From: Austropuccinia psidii | Taxonomy: Eukaryota; Basidiomycota; Pucciniomycetes; Pucciniales; Sphaerophragmiaceae | Assembly: GCA_023105745.1 (NCBI GenBank) | Contig: JALGQZ010000001.1 | Location: 41,440,082 to 41,504,081 of the forward strand | Length of the DNA stretch: 64,000 nt | Reading direction: 5' to 3' | Shown here: positions 20,083-32,089 of the stretch, in pieces | How the letters are laid out: every line of letters begins with the position of its first letter | Numbering within the stretch: the stretch's first letter is position 1 | Notes under the pieces: generated by a model | Databases searched by the model: none | Seen by the model: the letters and a program-made list of their open reading frames with translations, nothing else | What the model was told of the DNA's origin: nothing | Translations under genes and position numbers: made by a program

Positions 20083-21243
20083 GGGTACTCATAATGAAAC
20101 TCTAAGCCAGGGCTATCCAATGGTATCAGCCAAACTGGGCTAGTGCCAATATTACTGAAGTTATGGTCAATTTCAGGCCAAATAAGCATCAACAAAACAT
20201 TCACCTCACATCTAACTTCTACAGTTTTAGTGTGAGATACTTGAAGTGGGGCCTTTTTGGAAAGAGTACAATCGGGCTATCTGATGGTGTCATCCACTGC
20301 CCCATATCTCAACTACAGCAGAAGGTATGGGGCAAACAAGCCCACTATAGCTTTTTGCCTAAACCACACATATGTACAAAAATCTTGTACATGGCATAAC
20401 TTTGCCACATTTAATGATAACCATATCAAATAAGGTATAATTGTGTATAACACATACAGGGCTACACACCGATTCAGTTTTGAGGTTGATATCTCAAGAA
20501 CTGACAAATGTATAGCTGTTTTAAGGTGAAAATCCCACATTCTGACCAATACAGCTTTACCATGGGATAATATCCCATAACCATGATTATGAGGTGTAAA
20601 ACTGACGAAGAAGCATGTTTATACTTCAATACCTCATAGGTCAGTCAATACTGGCGTCCCATACAGTTTCTGTACAGAATTCTACGTGTCATACACATCA
20701 GAAGAGGGCTATGTGGTCCCCAGATGAAAATTTTCACCCTGTATTGGTGAAAACTGCCCAGATGTGGTTTCAAAGCAACATCTGAGCCCAATACAGGTCA
20801 TACAGGTCCTTGCAAACCACAAGGCTGTCTCAGAGAGTGAAAAACTCTTCACTTCCTCTATGTGGAAAGGTCTAACAGCCCTTCCAGCCCATTTCAGGAC
20901 GAAAAGGAGGCTTTTCACAGCCAGAATACCTTTCCTCATCCTTCTCTGGGATACCCTAAGTAGCAAACTGTCAAAAAAAGCTTTACTCTTGGGTAATAAA
21001 CAGGTATGATTATAATTTCAATTATTTTATTCTTTATTATTGTACCCAAACAGGTAAAGCTGCACCCACAGCTTTCAACAGCACTCACCACCACTATATT
21101 TAATATAGTAAAGCCCTTTTATTCTTAAATTAAACCATCTTTAACTCTTATAACCTTTTTTTAAATCCTTTTTACCATGTCACAGTCATAGTTAAAAGTT
21201 GCAAATACAATTTTAATAATTTTATCATAGACTAAGCCTGCCA
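20083..21243 (+). repeat. 5' LTR of F, right piece
   Basis: Continues the LTR broken at 9660, starting with the GGGTA duplication, and ends AAGCCTGCCA (other copies CAGCCTGACA). Combined length without the duplicate is 1422 bp, against 1424 and 1427 for the solo copies. It contains the paired hairpins described under findings. Confidence 0.92.
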
Positions 21244-21246
21244 TGA

Positions 21247-21262
21247 TGGGGGCCTGGCCTTG
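21247..21262 (+). promoter_or_regulatory. Putative tRNA primer-binding site of F
   Basis: TGGGGGCCTGGCCTTG begins three bases after the 5' LTR. Element C has TGGGGGCCCAGCCGTG at the same place. A leading TGG fits a tRNA CCA end. I cannot name the tRNA. The next 530 bases, with a GTAAGT at about 21288, hold no accepted gene. Confidence 0.5.
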
Positions 21263-21797
21263 TTTTAAATCTTTTTGGCCCTTAAAAGTAAGTTTTTTCA
21301 CTTATTTTCTTTATTTCTGACATTTTGTTTTATATTTTTAGGCTGATTTTTTCTTGAATAATATATATTTTATATATTTTTTTTATCAAATTGGTCTATG
21401 TACCACCTTTTACTCATATTTTAAGAGTATCTGTCATGTTGTTAATACCCACAAGACCTTTATTTTTGGCATGTTTTACATATAAAAACACATAAGCCCT
21501 CAATAAGTCCTGTATTTTTGATTAAATAAGGACACCTTGGACTGTAAAACCAACAGTTGGGGTGTGTTTAACTGTATTGTTGATTCAATTACACTTATAC
21601 AGATCACACTTGAAAACCACAAGTGAATCTCTGGGATACTGGTACACAAACAGTTTAACAGGGTACCAAAAGCTGTAATTCTGACGTGAAATTGTTAATT
21701 CAATTACACTGTCATTATACAAGGCATATTGTAGTAATATACAAGCCCAGAGGCCATTCTTAGACGTGCAAACAGCATTTTAAGAAGTCTTAACTGA

Positions 21798-22897
21798 AAT
21801 AAGCCCTCTTTTTCCTACTTTGATTCAGTGGAAGAGAATTATATCCCACTTGAGACACACTCACAGGCCAACACACCAGTGACACCCTCAGAACCAGAGG
21901 GCATCAAGGGAAAAGGAAAGAGGCACAGTGAAGGCCTGATTACAGCCAAGAAGTGGACACCAATAGCCACCCAGAGAAGTAGAAAACCATGAAAATCTGC
22001 ATCAATACAACGTAAACTAATCTTAACAGCTTGTACAGGGAAGATTACTATAATTAACCCAGTTGTAACCTCTAAAGGTAAATTTCCCAAATCAGCAGAC
22101 AACAAATTTGTACAAGGCACAGTCAAAAGCAAATACCCTAAGAACATAAAGTTTTTGACTGCTTGCAAACACTGATATGTCACCTGTATACCTCAGAGAC
22201 CTTGGCTTCCAAAGGAACCAGCCGGAGGACAGAGAAGGCTTGTTCAGAACCAGAAGACCTGAAAGAGGACACCTTGGAAACAGTAGTGGATGGCAAAACA
22301 ATGAGGGAGATAATATCAACCCTGCCATTCACACTCCAATTCAATGGAGACCTCAAACCAGAGGACTGGAAAGACATGGATCAAGTTCTTCAGCTCCACC
22401 AACTCCTCAAGGACCTATTCCAATGGAGCATGGACCACAAGAGGTTCAACCTGGAATCTCACTGGGCAGAACTTGGAGCAATTTTCAAGAATATCTGTCT
22501 CAAAGAGATGGACTTAAGAGACCTTATGATAATTACCAAAGGTTGCAATCCTACCAGGCGGTTCAGACTCCTGGAGGCAAGGGAACAGAGCATAAGGGAG
22601 AATCAAGCCACTATCCAAGCTATAGAAGAACAGTTAACCCGGACAGGGCCTACTCAGATTCCTTCACACTCACAAGGAGCAGGTCAAATCAGCTCTCCAG
22701 TGGCTTCACACAATTCAGACACCAACAAATCAATGACCAGGAGTGACCACTCTTCACAATTCCAGGAGGTTTCCAGGAGAAGAAAAGGATACAAGGGGAA
22801 AAACAAGACCTCTTTCAGCCAAAGGCAGAAAGAGTCAGACCCCATGATCCAGAAATTGTTGGATTTGGTGAAAGAAGTGCACAAGAACCAGAAGTAG
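21798..22897 (+). pseudogene. First ORF of F (spliced, overlaps gag-pol in another frame)
   Basis: An open frame 21798-22128 (one TGA at 21990) joins in frame to 22197-22897 if a 68-nt intron (22129-22196, GCAAAT...TACCTCAG) is removed. The donor GC may be a mutated GT. The product has a basic, Pro/Thr/Ser-rich first part, a helical middle (DWKDMDQVLQLHQLLKDL) and a basic tail ending in VKEVHKNQK. The second exon overlaps the gag-pol frame for about 570-700 nt. The first ATG is not clear; an upstream acceptor TTGATTCAG at 21827 may start this exon. The role is unknown. C has an analogous arrangement. Confidence 0.5.
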
Positions 22898-25800
22898 TTG
22901 TGAACCACTCTAGAATCAGTAGTCCTAGTAATAGGAACATTACCCCCACTCAGATTGAACATAATATTGTCACACCTGAGAGTAACATAAGCAGTGATGC
23001 ACTGTGGTTACAAATGTCCCAATATGCTGAGCAAACTCAAAAGCAGTTTTCAGAACTTGAAGCAAACCATGAGAGGATGAAGAAATTAACAGCCCCCATC
23101 AATAAAATTGTTAAAACTCTTCAAGAAGGACATGCTCAATTGAGCAAAGCCTCTGAAGAAACCAACAGAAAACTTAATCTAGTCTTTGAAGAACAACACC
23201 ACAGAAAAGGGGTCCCAGCCTGTGACTGAAAACCAGAGCACAAGCATGACAGCCAAAATACCATAAACCAATGGTATAGCCAAGATACCACCAAAACATG
23301 GAGCTGAGCCAAATTAGCTCAAAAGGTATCAAAAGATAGAGGAAACTCACCTCTTTCTGAAAATATAAGTCCCATCACCATAGGACAAGAAATAACAAAG
23401 TTATTGCTGAGCATAAACCTTAATTTTCACCTCTCATCTAAAATCAAGAAGGAGAGGCTTAACCCCATCAAATGGGTATTCCAAATGAAGCTCTAAGCCA
23501 GGGCTATCCAATGGTACCAGCCAAACTGAGCTAGCACCAATATTACTGGAGTTATGGTCAATTTCAGGCCAAATAAGGGTGAACAAAACATTCACCTCCC
23601 ATCTAACTTCTACAGTTTTAGTGTGGGATACCTGAAGTGGGGTATTTTTGGAAAGAGAACAATCAGGGCTATCTGATGGTGCTATCCACTTCTTCATATC
23701 TCAACTATAACAGAAGTTATGAGGCAAACAAGCTCAATACAGCCTTTTGCCCAAACCATGCCTATGTACAAAAGCCTTGTACATGGGATACCTTTGCCAT
23801 ATTCAATGATAACCATACCAAATTGGGTACCATTGTGTAGAGCCCATACAGGGCTATCCAATGAACCAACTTTGAGCATGATATCTCAAAAACAGACAGA
23901 GTTATGGATGGTTTAAGGTCAAAATCCCACCTGCTGTCATATACACCCTTACCATGGGATAATATCCCATAATCATGAATATGAGGTGTCAAATAGACGA
24001 AGAAGCATGTTTTTACTTCAATACCTCATATTTCAGCCAATACTGGGGTCCCATGCAGTTTCTGTACAGCATTCTACGCGTCATACACGTCAGAATCAGG
24101 CTGTGAGGTCCCCAGATGAAAATTTTCACCCTGTATTGGTGAAAACCGCCTAGATGTGGTTTCAAAACCACATCTGAGCCCAATACAGGGTATACAGGCT
24201 GTTTGCAAACCACAAGCCTGTCCTGGAGATTGAAAAATCTTCACTTCCTCTACGTGGAAAGGTCTAGCAGCCTTTCCACCCCAATTTCAGGATAAAAGGA
24301 GGGCTTTTCACAGGCAAAATCATCTCCTCATCCTGCTCTTGAATAACCTACGTAGTAAACTGTCAAAAACTGTTTTACTCTTGGTTAATAATCAGGTATA
24401 ATTATAGATTTAATTATTGTAGTCTTTTATTATTGTAACCCAACAGATAAAGTTGCACCCAGGGCTTTCAACAGCGCTCACCACCACTATATCAAATATA
24501 GGAAAGCCCTTTTTATCTTAAATTAAAACATCTTTTAAACCTTATAGTTCTTTTTTTAAACTATTTTACCGTGTCACAAACATAGATAAAGTTGTATTTA
24601 GCCTATTTACACCTTGATCATAGTTTCATCCTGACAAGGGGACAGGGATTGTCTGGATCAAGACATAAACAAATTGTTTAATGTCTACCATAACTTGAAG
24701 CCCCAACCACAAGGCCAACTTATGGATAATCCATATCAACCAGATGACATCAAACCAGATGCCATGTTGATGAATAAGGCAAGATCTTCAGCAAAATACC
24801 AGGATGGAGATGGCATTTCTTATTCAGAAAAGGGAGCCTTGAAACAGCTTCCTGAGGCCTCAAGCTGGCACAAATTCTCTGGATCAGCAAAATATGATCA
24901 TATGTAACTCATAGATTATATTGATGGACTCTTCATTGATTTAACAAGCATACCAGATTAATGGATTACTGCTAGACTAAATACAGCATTTAAAGGCCAT
25001 GCTAGTATATGGTATACAGAGATGAAAGAAATACATGGCAGAAGAAACTGGCAATGGTGGAAGAGTCAAATCATCCAAAAGTACAGTAATGGTACTTGAA
25101 TATGGCAAAAGACCATGTCATTTGAAAATGACAAATACTCTGTGGACAAAGATCCATATGAGTGGTGTCTTAGACAGTCTAAAATACTTAAAGCCATTGA
25201 CCCTCAGATGAACATCCAAATGAGGAATCATAAACTTCTGACACAACTGCCAGGAGAACTAGAGCATGCTGTAAAATGCAGATGCAACCGAAATTTCACT
25301 TAAGATGACATTGCTAATACCTTACAAGACATAAGGAAAAGAACTAATATTGCGAAATTCACCCCATATAAGAGCAGTGGTTTCAAGGAGAAACAACCTT
25401 TCAGGGTAGAGTCTAAAGACAAACCCAAAGAAAGCGTGGCAGAAGTTTCAAAGAAGAGGAATTCTTGTCACAGTTGTGGTTCAACAGACCACTATGCCAA
25501 CAACTGTCCAAAGGCAAAGAAAGAGGTCTATGCCATTCAGAAAGTCCCAGAGGAGGAATCCCCAACAGAGGATTCTGAATCAGACTCCATGGGTGATGAT
25601 GCCATGAGAGAACCATCTGATGATGAAAAAGACTCAAGAGAAGGATTTCTAGTGGAATACCAAGAGGAAACCCCACTAGAAATGCAGGACATACAGTTGG
25701 AAGCAGGTATCCACAGGATACTGCCAACAAAAACTTGTGCAAACATACACAAGATGCACAAACATTCCTGGTTACACCAACCAAAGGGATGGCATATATG

Positions 25801-26119
25801 CATGGAACAGCTACAAAAGTGACTGTCTGTATTGACAATATTCAGCATGCACTGATCATTGATATTGGAGCACACTGCTCCATAGTGGCCAGAAATTATC
25901 TGAATAACCACTTCCCAAATTGGGAGAAACAGCTCGTGCCCACCAAGGCAAAGAACTTTAAAAGAGCAGCAGGGAAGATGACTTCCATTGGGACAATTAT
26001 CAAAGAGATAATTATACCCCATATCAAAGGTAATATCAGACTCAACCCAGAGCTTGTAGTGCTTGATGATGCCCACATCCAAGGGTTCTTACTGGGAACA
26101 GACTACCAGAGGATGTATG
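22177..26119 (+). pseudogene. gag: Gag-protease part of F, broken
   Basis: The frame from ATG 22177 runs through Ser/Gln-rich sequence and a coiled-coil-like stretch (KQFSELEANHERMKKL). It has a TGA at 22744 and is then split by a solo LTR (23213-24636). It resumes at 24637 and carries stops at 24905, after SIPD, in NGT*IWQ and before DDIANTL. Landmarks are gag core words (WKSQIIQKYSNG), zinc knuckle CHSCGSTDHYANNC near 25470, and a protease LIIDIGAHCS near 25855 with Ile in place of Ser/Thr after the catalytic Asp. A frameshift lies near 25735. Element D interrupts it at 26119; the coding continues at 57815. Confidence 0.85.
23213..24636 (+). repeat. Solo LTR of F type in F gag
   Basis: 1424 bp, start TCCCAGCCTGTGAC (TGTC changed to TCCC), end CATCCTGACA, flanked by AGGGG at 23208-23212 and 24637-24641. 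Removing it and one AGGGG restores the gag reading ...HHRKGDRDCLDQD. A solo LTR arises by recombination between the LTRs of a full insertion. Confidence 0.92.
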
Positions 26120-26880
26120 TGTAACAACCACGCACCAGGGGTAAGGGTATTCATAAATACACCAACTCAAACACCTCAAATCAGAAGATCCAATATCTGC
26201 ATCAGCATTCAGCTTCAGAAATCCTCCTTGCTGAAACATGCATACAGCTTGGTACTTCAATACAGCCTGTCAACATCTGTAAAGGTTGGATTCACCCAAT
26301 ACAGTTTCAATACACCAGCATGAAACTGTATTATCATCCAAATACACTACACCTCTTGTACAGGTTCTGTACAGCTGTACAGGACCTGTATTGGCCAGAC
26401 TCAATTCAATCATTCAATCCTCTCATGAAAATTCTTCCTCTGGATCAGGGCTGGTGATTCCCACATATACCAGCCCTTCTTTCTCCCCCTGGGGACTTTT
26501 CCCCAGTTAATTAATTTATATTATTTATTATTATATGATTATTCTTATCCTTATTTTGGGTATTATATTTATTTAATATTAAGTTAGTCTTTGCGTTTAT
26601 CTCTTCACCTGTACAGTATGAGCTGGGTGGCCATATCCTTATTAACCCTTCTCTTTTCATTCTGACAGGTTGAAACAGTGGGCTTGGACTTGTTTGTGGT
26701 TGGCTCTTCTATTCATTACTCTTATTTCTATTGTTTCTGCTTTCTTATATTCTTTTTTTTAGTAATTCATCTCTTGCGCTCTTAAGTGTATCCCTTCTTA
26801 TCATATCTTTGAGCCCTCCATAAGTGAGTCCCAGTTTACTGAGTGCCAGGCCCTCTTCACTTAGAAGAGCCCCTGTGACA
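26120..26880 (+). repeat. 5' LTR of element D (761 bp)
   Basis: TGTAACAACC to GCCCCTGTGACA. The palindrome seen in B is present with one changed base (TACAGGTTCTGTACAG half). ATAAGTGAGTCCC and the CTCTTC-ACTTA-GAAGAG hairpin precede the end. Confidence 0.94.
26462..26518 (+). promoter_or_regulatory. Core promoter and inferred RNA start in the D LTR
   Basis: CACATATACC followed about 41 nt later by CCCC-AGTTAATTAATTTA (26505-26518). Same layout as in B and E. Confidence 0.5.
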
Positions 26881-26881
26881 T

Positions 26882-26895
26882 TAAGTTAATTAACT
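26882..26895 (+). promoter_or_regulatory. Self-primer binding site of element D
   Basis: TAAGTTAATTAACT, one base after the LTR, pairs with AGTTAATTAATTTA (26505-26518) at 13 positions plus one G-U. Confidence 0.65.
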
Positions 26896-27620
26896 CATAT
26901 TGATTATTTCTTTTCATTCCTTTATATTCATTTCTCTCATTCATCAACTATGACTCTTTAATGATCTTATGATTTCTTCATGATTATGATTTTTTCTCTC
27001 ATCAATTTTCATCTCATTCATTTCATTTATATGAAAATTGATTCTTCTTTTTTCTCAATCTTTGCTGACCATTTCATTCACTTCATTTTATTTTTATCAA
27101 ATCAAATTTCTTTGTGTTCTCATTCAGGTCTTACTTAGGAATTATTGATTGGTTTGATTGATTGGATTATTCATTGAGATTCATTGGGTTTATTGATCCA
27201 GTGATTCAGGATTTTTTATTTGGATTGGATTAATTGACTTTGAATTCTCAAGATAATTTATTGATCCTCAAGAATTTACTTTGATTATTGATTGATTTTG
27301 ACTCATCAAGATATTTGAATTGATTTCTGAAGATTTTGAATTGATTGATTGATTCCTCAAGACCTTGATTTCATATTGAAGACACTGATTTATTGATTGA
27401 TTGATTATTGATTGATTGTTGATTTACTCAAGATTATTGATATTGAATTTGATTTATTGTTGATTATTGATTGAATCTATTTAATGTTGATTGATGTTGA
27501 TTTCACCTCAAGAATTGAATTGATTCCTCAAGACTCATCAAGATTTTTATTGTGATTGATTTGCGCAAGTTTTGATTCCTTTTCTCAATACCATCAAGTT
27601 TTATTCTATTTCTTTTCATA
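26896..27620 (+). other. Low-complexity leader of element D
   Basis: Runs of GATTGATTGATT, CTCAAGA and ATCAAGAT; no gene. Matches the leaders of B and E in length and composition. Confidence 0.75.
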
Positions 27621-28982
27621 ATTCCTGTTCAGCATAGTCCCCCAGCAAAGAACACTAGATCCCAAAAAAATCCAGCTGTTCTCACTCCTACAGCAAGGGC
27701 TCCTCTTGACCGCACACCATAAGTTCATCAACTGAGTGAAAGCTTGGACAGAGGACCACCAAAGGAAGGAGCAGCACCCTCAAGAAGAGGTGGAATGAAA
27801 TCTAGAAGATCAAGATATTTTTCTGGACTTTTGGGTGGCTACCCTGGCATGTCTGAAGGTGCAAGAGCAAAATTAGGAGAATTTGAAGATGAAGAGGGGG
27901 AAGAGTCTGTGGAAGAGGAAGATTCTGGGGAGACTGAAGTGGCAGATGCCTTGGCAAATGCTCCAGAGGTGCCTCAGAGTTCTAATCTAGCCCTTTATAG
28001 TCAACCTGTTGTCTCTAAAACTGATCCAAGTCTCCTCAAGATGATGGAGCAGATGACTCAATTCATGGGGCAACTCACTCAAGCAGCTGCTACCAGGGAC
28101 AATTCCAAAGCCCCTGCTTTCAAGACTCCATCCATGAATGCACCTGATTCTTTTGATGGTACTCAAACGCATAAATTGAGAGGATTTATCCAATCCTGTC
28201 AATTAATCTTCCATAATGATCCAGCAAATTTCTTCTCTGAAAGGAAGAAAGTTCTTTACTCAACTTCTTTTCTCACTGGTAGAGCTGGAAAGTGGGTTGA
28301 ACCCTATCTCTCAAATATTTCCAATGAAGACCCTTCCTATCCCCTCAATAACTGGCCATTATTTGAATCTCAATAATTGACTCTGTTTGGTGACCCCAAT
28401 GAAGTCAGGAAAGCTGAACAAGAATTGGACAATTTGAGGATAAAGGAAAGTGGTCATGTATCCTTGTACATTGCTGATTTCAGAAGCTTAATGTCAATAA
28501 TTTGAGATTGGGGGGAAAGAGCTTGTATCCATGTTTACAGAAGAGGATTTGAATCAAGATTATTGGATCCGTTGGCTTCTGACCCTGGAACTTTTGATAC
28601 TCTTCAAGAACTTATGGATGTCCCTTTAGAATTAGACACAAGATATCATGAGAGGCAAAAAGAAAAGGGTGGCAATCAAGAGAAGAAGCCTCCTGTCAAT
28701 GGATCGAATCAATATAGGCCTCCTCAAAACTCATCTTCAAAGGGGCCTCACCAGAAGAAGAACAAGAAGGGTAAGCAGATTCAATCTTCAAAGGACAAGC
28801 TTCATGCTGCTCTCCTCAATAAGGACAATAAATTAATTGGTTCTGAAAAGGAGAGGAGGATTAAAGAGGGGTTGTGTACTTATTGTGGTGGAAAGCACCC
28901 AATTGAAAAATGCTTCAAGAGACCTCAGAATAAGCCTGGGTCATCATCAAGAGGCTTCCCTAGCAAACAGGGAAAAGCCTGA
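27621..28982 (+). pseudogene. gag: Gag of element D, broken
   Basis: Collinear with the 453-codon gag of B and of exactly the same length, but the start ATG is ATT and in-frame stops lie at 27720 (TAA), 28374 (TAA) and 28503 (TGA). The gag core and the zinc knuckle CTYCGGKHPIEKC are still readable. No net indel has occurred, so decay here is by point mutation. Confidence 0.93.
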
Positions 28983-29015
28983 GTGGGAATGATGATGTGT
29001 TCAATGGTTCTCACT
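28970..29015 (+). promoter_or_regulatory. Gag-pol -1 frameshift signal of element D
   Basis: GGGAAAA at 28970-28976, 5-nt spacer, stem AGTGGGAA (28982-28989) with TTCTCACT (29008-29015). Same as B although the genes around it have decayed. Confidence 0.75.
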
Positions 29016-32000
29016 TATTTCCTTCAAGAGCACAATTGTGCACTCTCAATCCTAGTGTCAAGAAATCTTTAAAATTTCTTATTTTCTCTTCTGTCTCTCA
29101 TTTTTTTCATAGTATTCTCATTGATTCTGATGCTACAAACTCTTTTATTGCAAAGAAATTTCTTCTCAAGTACTCATTGACTCTGTCAGAGCTTCCTGAA
29201 AAGATTCCTCTTTTCATTCTGGATTCTAATGAATCCCCTGCCTTGTTTATCACCCATTATACCAAGTGGGTAGTTGAATTTCCTTCTTTCCTAAGCTTTG
29301 AATGGGATTTCTTTATCATAGATTCACCCAAGGGAGAAGACCTGATATTGGGCTATGATTTCCTGTACCATTTTAACCCCATTATTAATTGGAAAAATGG
29401 ATTGATCACCTATGATTCTAGTCATAAGGATTCTAGTGGTATTGTTCCTTCTACTAGTAATGACTTTACCACTGCTGTCAACAGTGTTGCTCTGGTTGGT
29501 GAACTTAAGACACTTTCCCTTCCTTCTTCTGTCCATATCCCTTCCATCATTTCCTCTCAGTCATTACTTCCATTAAGAGATGAAGTCTTCAAAGAGATAA
29601 AAGATGTTGGAGAAGATGTTGCTATATCTTCACTTCATCTCTTTCAAGGGGATATGAACCTTCCTCCTTGATCTTTTCATGCCTCCCTAGAGGAGCAGTG
29701 GGATGAGAAGGAAGAGCAAGAAGAAATTGAAACTTTGTAAAAGGCAGTCCCTCCTGCTTATCACCAATACTTGGATGTATTCCCCAAGGTGAAAGCAGAG
29801 AAACTTCCTCCACACTGCGCCTGTGATCACCATATCAAATTGAAGGGTCTTCTACCTCCAATTGGTGTTATCTACTCATTATCAAATCAAGAGGCAGAAA
29901 CACTTCTGGCCTACATTTCAGAGAATGTAGAGAAATGTTTCATAAGACCAAGCTCCCCTTCAACAGGAGCACCTTTCCTTTTTGTTAAGAGAAAGGATGG
30001 AGGTCTTTGTTTGTGTGTTGACTACCGCAAACTCAATGCTGCTACTAGGAAGAATAGGTATCCTGTGCCTCCTATGAACCAGATTCTTACCGTATTCAAT
30101 GGTTCCAATATCTTCTCCAAGATAGACTTGGGTTGTGCATATAACCTTCTGAGAATCAAAGAGGGGGATGAGCACTTAACTGCCTTTGGAACCAAATATG
30201 GTAGTTATGAGTATTTGGTCATGCCATTTGGTTTGACCAATGCTCCTGCTTCTTTCCATAATCTAGTAAATGATATCTTTGCAGATTTCTTGGATTTGTT
30301 TGTTGTAGTTTATTTAGATGATATTATGGTCTTTTCCAGTTCTGAGGAGGAACATGTCAAACATGTGGCCTCTGTCCTCCAAAGACTGAGGGACAATAAT
30401 TTGTTTGCCAAATCCTCCAAGTGTGGAATAATTGGGCTATATTGTTTCAAGTGATGGCCTCAAGATGGATTCATCAAAAGTTCAGCAAATCCTCAATTGG
30501 CCTCCACCCAAAAACATCAAGGCCCTTCAATCTTTTCTTGCCTTTGCCAATTTTTATCGTTGTTTCATAAAACATTATTCTAAAAAAATCACTGCTCTCA
30601 CTTCCCTTCTCAAAAAAGATTCTCCCTTTCTCTTCAATGAGGAAGCTCTTAGCCAGTTTCAATCACTCAAAGAAGCTTTCACTACGGCTCCTATCTTATC
30701 TCATTTCAATCCTTCTCTACCTACTATTGTAGAGACTGATGCTTCTGATTATGCCTTGGGTGCTGTACTAAGCCAGGTGAATGACTCAGGAAAGCATCCC
30801 ATTGAATTTGATAGTGGCAAGCTTCTCCCAGCTGAGCTGAACTATGAAATTCATGACAAGGAACTCCTTGGCATAGTTTGTTCTCTCAAGTGCTGGAGAG
30901 AATTTCTTCTTTCTCTTTCCAATTCTTTTGAGGTCTTGACAGACCACTCTTCCTTGCAGTATTTTATGTCTTCCAAAGTTCTTACTCATTGTCAGGCCCA
31001 TTGGGCTGAATTTCTTTCAGAATTTCACTTCACTATCACCTACCACCCAGGCAGGCTGGCCACTTTACCAGATGCCTTGTCACGTCGGGACAACATGTAC
31101 CCAGACAGGGGGGTGGACTTCATCAGCAAGAATCCTCAAAATTTCAATCAAGTAATCAAGCAAGATGGAATTCAAGAGTCAAGATTCTTTTCAATCAAAG
31201 TGGAATTATTTTCAGATTTAGTTGACAAGATTCAAAAAGAAGTATGGCAAGACAAAGACTATAAAGAAATACTCAAGCAACTAGCAAGAGGTGAATCAGT
31301 TCCATATTATTCTCTTGAGCCCCAATCCAAGTTTTTATTATTCAAAGATAGAGTGGTAATCCCAAGGAATGAAGAACTTCAACTCAATATTCTTCAAAAG
31401 CGTGATGACTCACCTTTGGCTGGCCATCCTGACCAGGAGAAGACCCTCAAGCTCATCAAGAGGGATATTTATTGGGCTGGCATGAATTAATTCATCAAGG
31501 ACTATGTGTCCTCATGTCAGAAATGTTCAAGAAACAAGAACATTAATCATATGAAGTTTGGACTACTCAAGCCTCTTCAAATTCCATCTGATCCTTGAAA
31601 TTCCTTATAAATGGACTCTATCACTCAATTGCCCTTGTCAAACAACTTTGACTCAATTCTAGTAGCTGTGGACAGGTTTTCAAAAATGGAAATCTTCATT
31701 CCAACTTATGGAACAATCACTGCTCTGGACTTAGCTCAAATCTTCATTAGTCATGTATTTTTCAAGAATAGCCTTCCAGTCAGTATTATGGACAGACAGA
31801 GAGGGTAAATCATATTGTTGAACAGTATCTTTGGATGTATGTCAGCTATCACAAAGATGACTGGTACACCTGGCTCCCTCTGGCTGAATTGGCCTATAAT
31901 AATGCAGAACATTCATCAACAAAGCAATCACCTTTTTTCACCATTTATGGAAGAAATGCCAGCTTGGACTCAATCAATATTTCTCAAGATTCACCTTCTG

Positions 32001-32089
32001 GAAAGTTATCAACAAAACTCCAATCAGTACAGCAAGTTGTCAAAGAAGAATTAGATTCAGCAATAAGGAGATTCAAGAAGTATGCAGAT
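28997..32089 (+). pseudogene. pol: Pol of element D, first part, broken
   Basis: Homologous to B pol from protease (here LIDSDA, Gly to Asp) through RT (YLDD near 30312) and RNase H to integrase. Lesions include a TGA at 29669, a TAA near 29738, a deletion of about 18 bp near 30420 that shifts the frame, a TAA at 31488, stops near 31600, and a deletion of over 100 bp near 31789 that removes the second catalytic Asp region. E is inserted after codons for FKKYAD; the rest is at 42897. Confidence 0.93.

Noticed and set aside
22900..23229. A separate 109-codon gene
   Set aside because: It is in the same frame as F gag from 22177, after the TGA at 22744, and its last codons are in the solo LTR.
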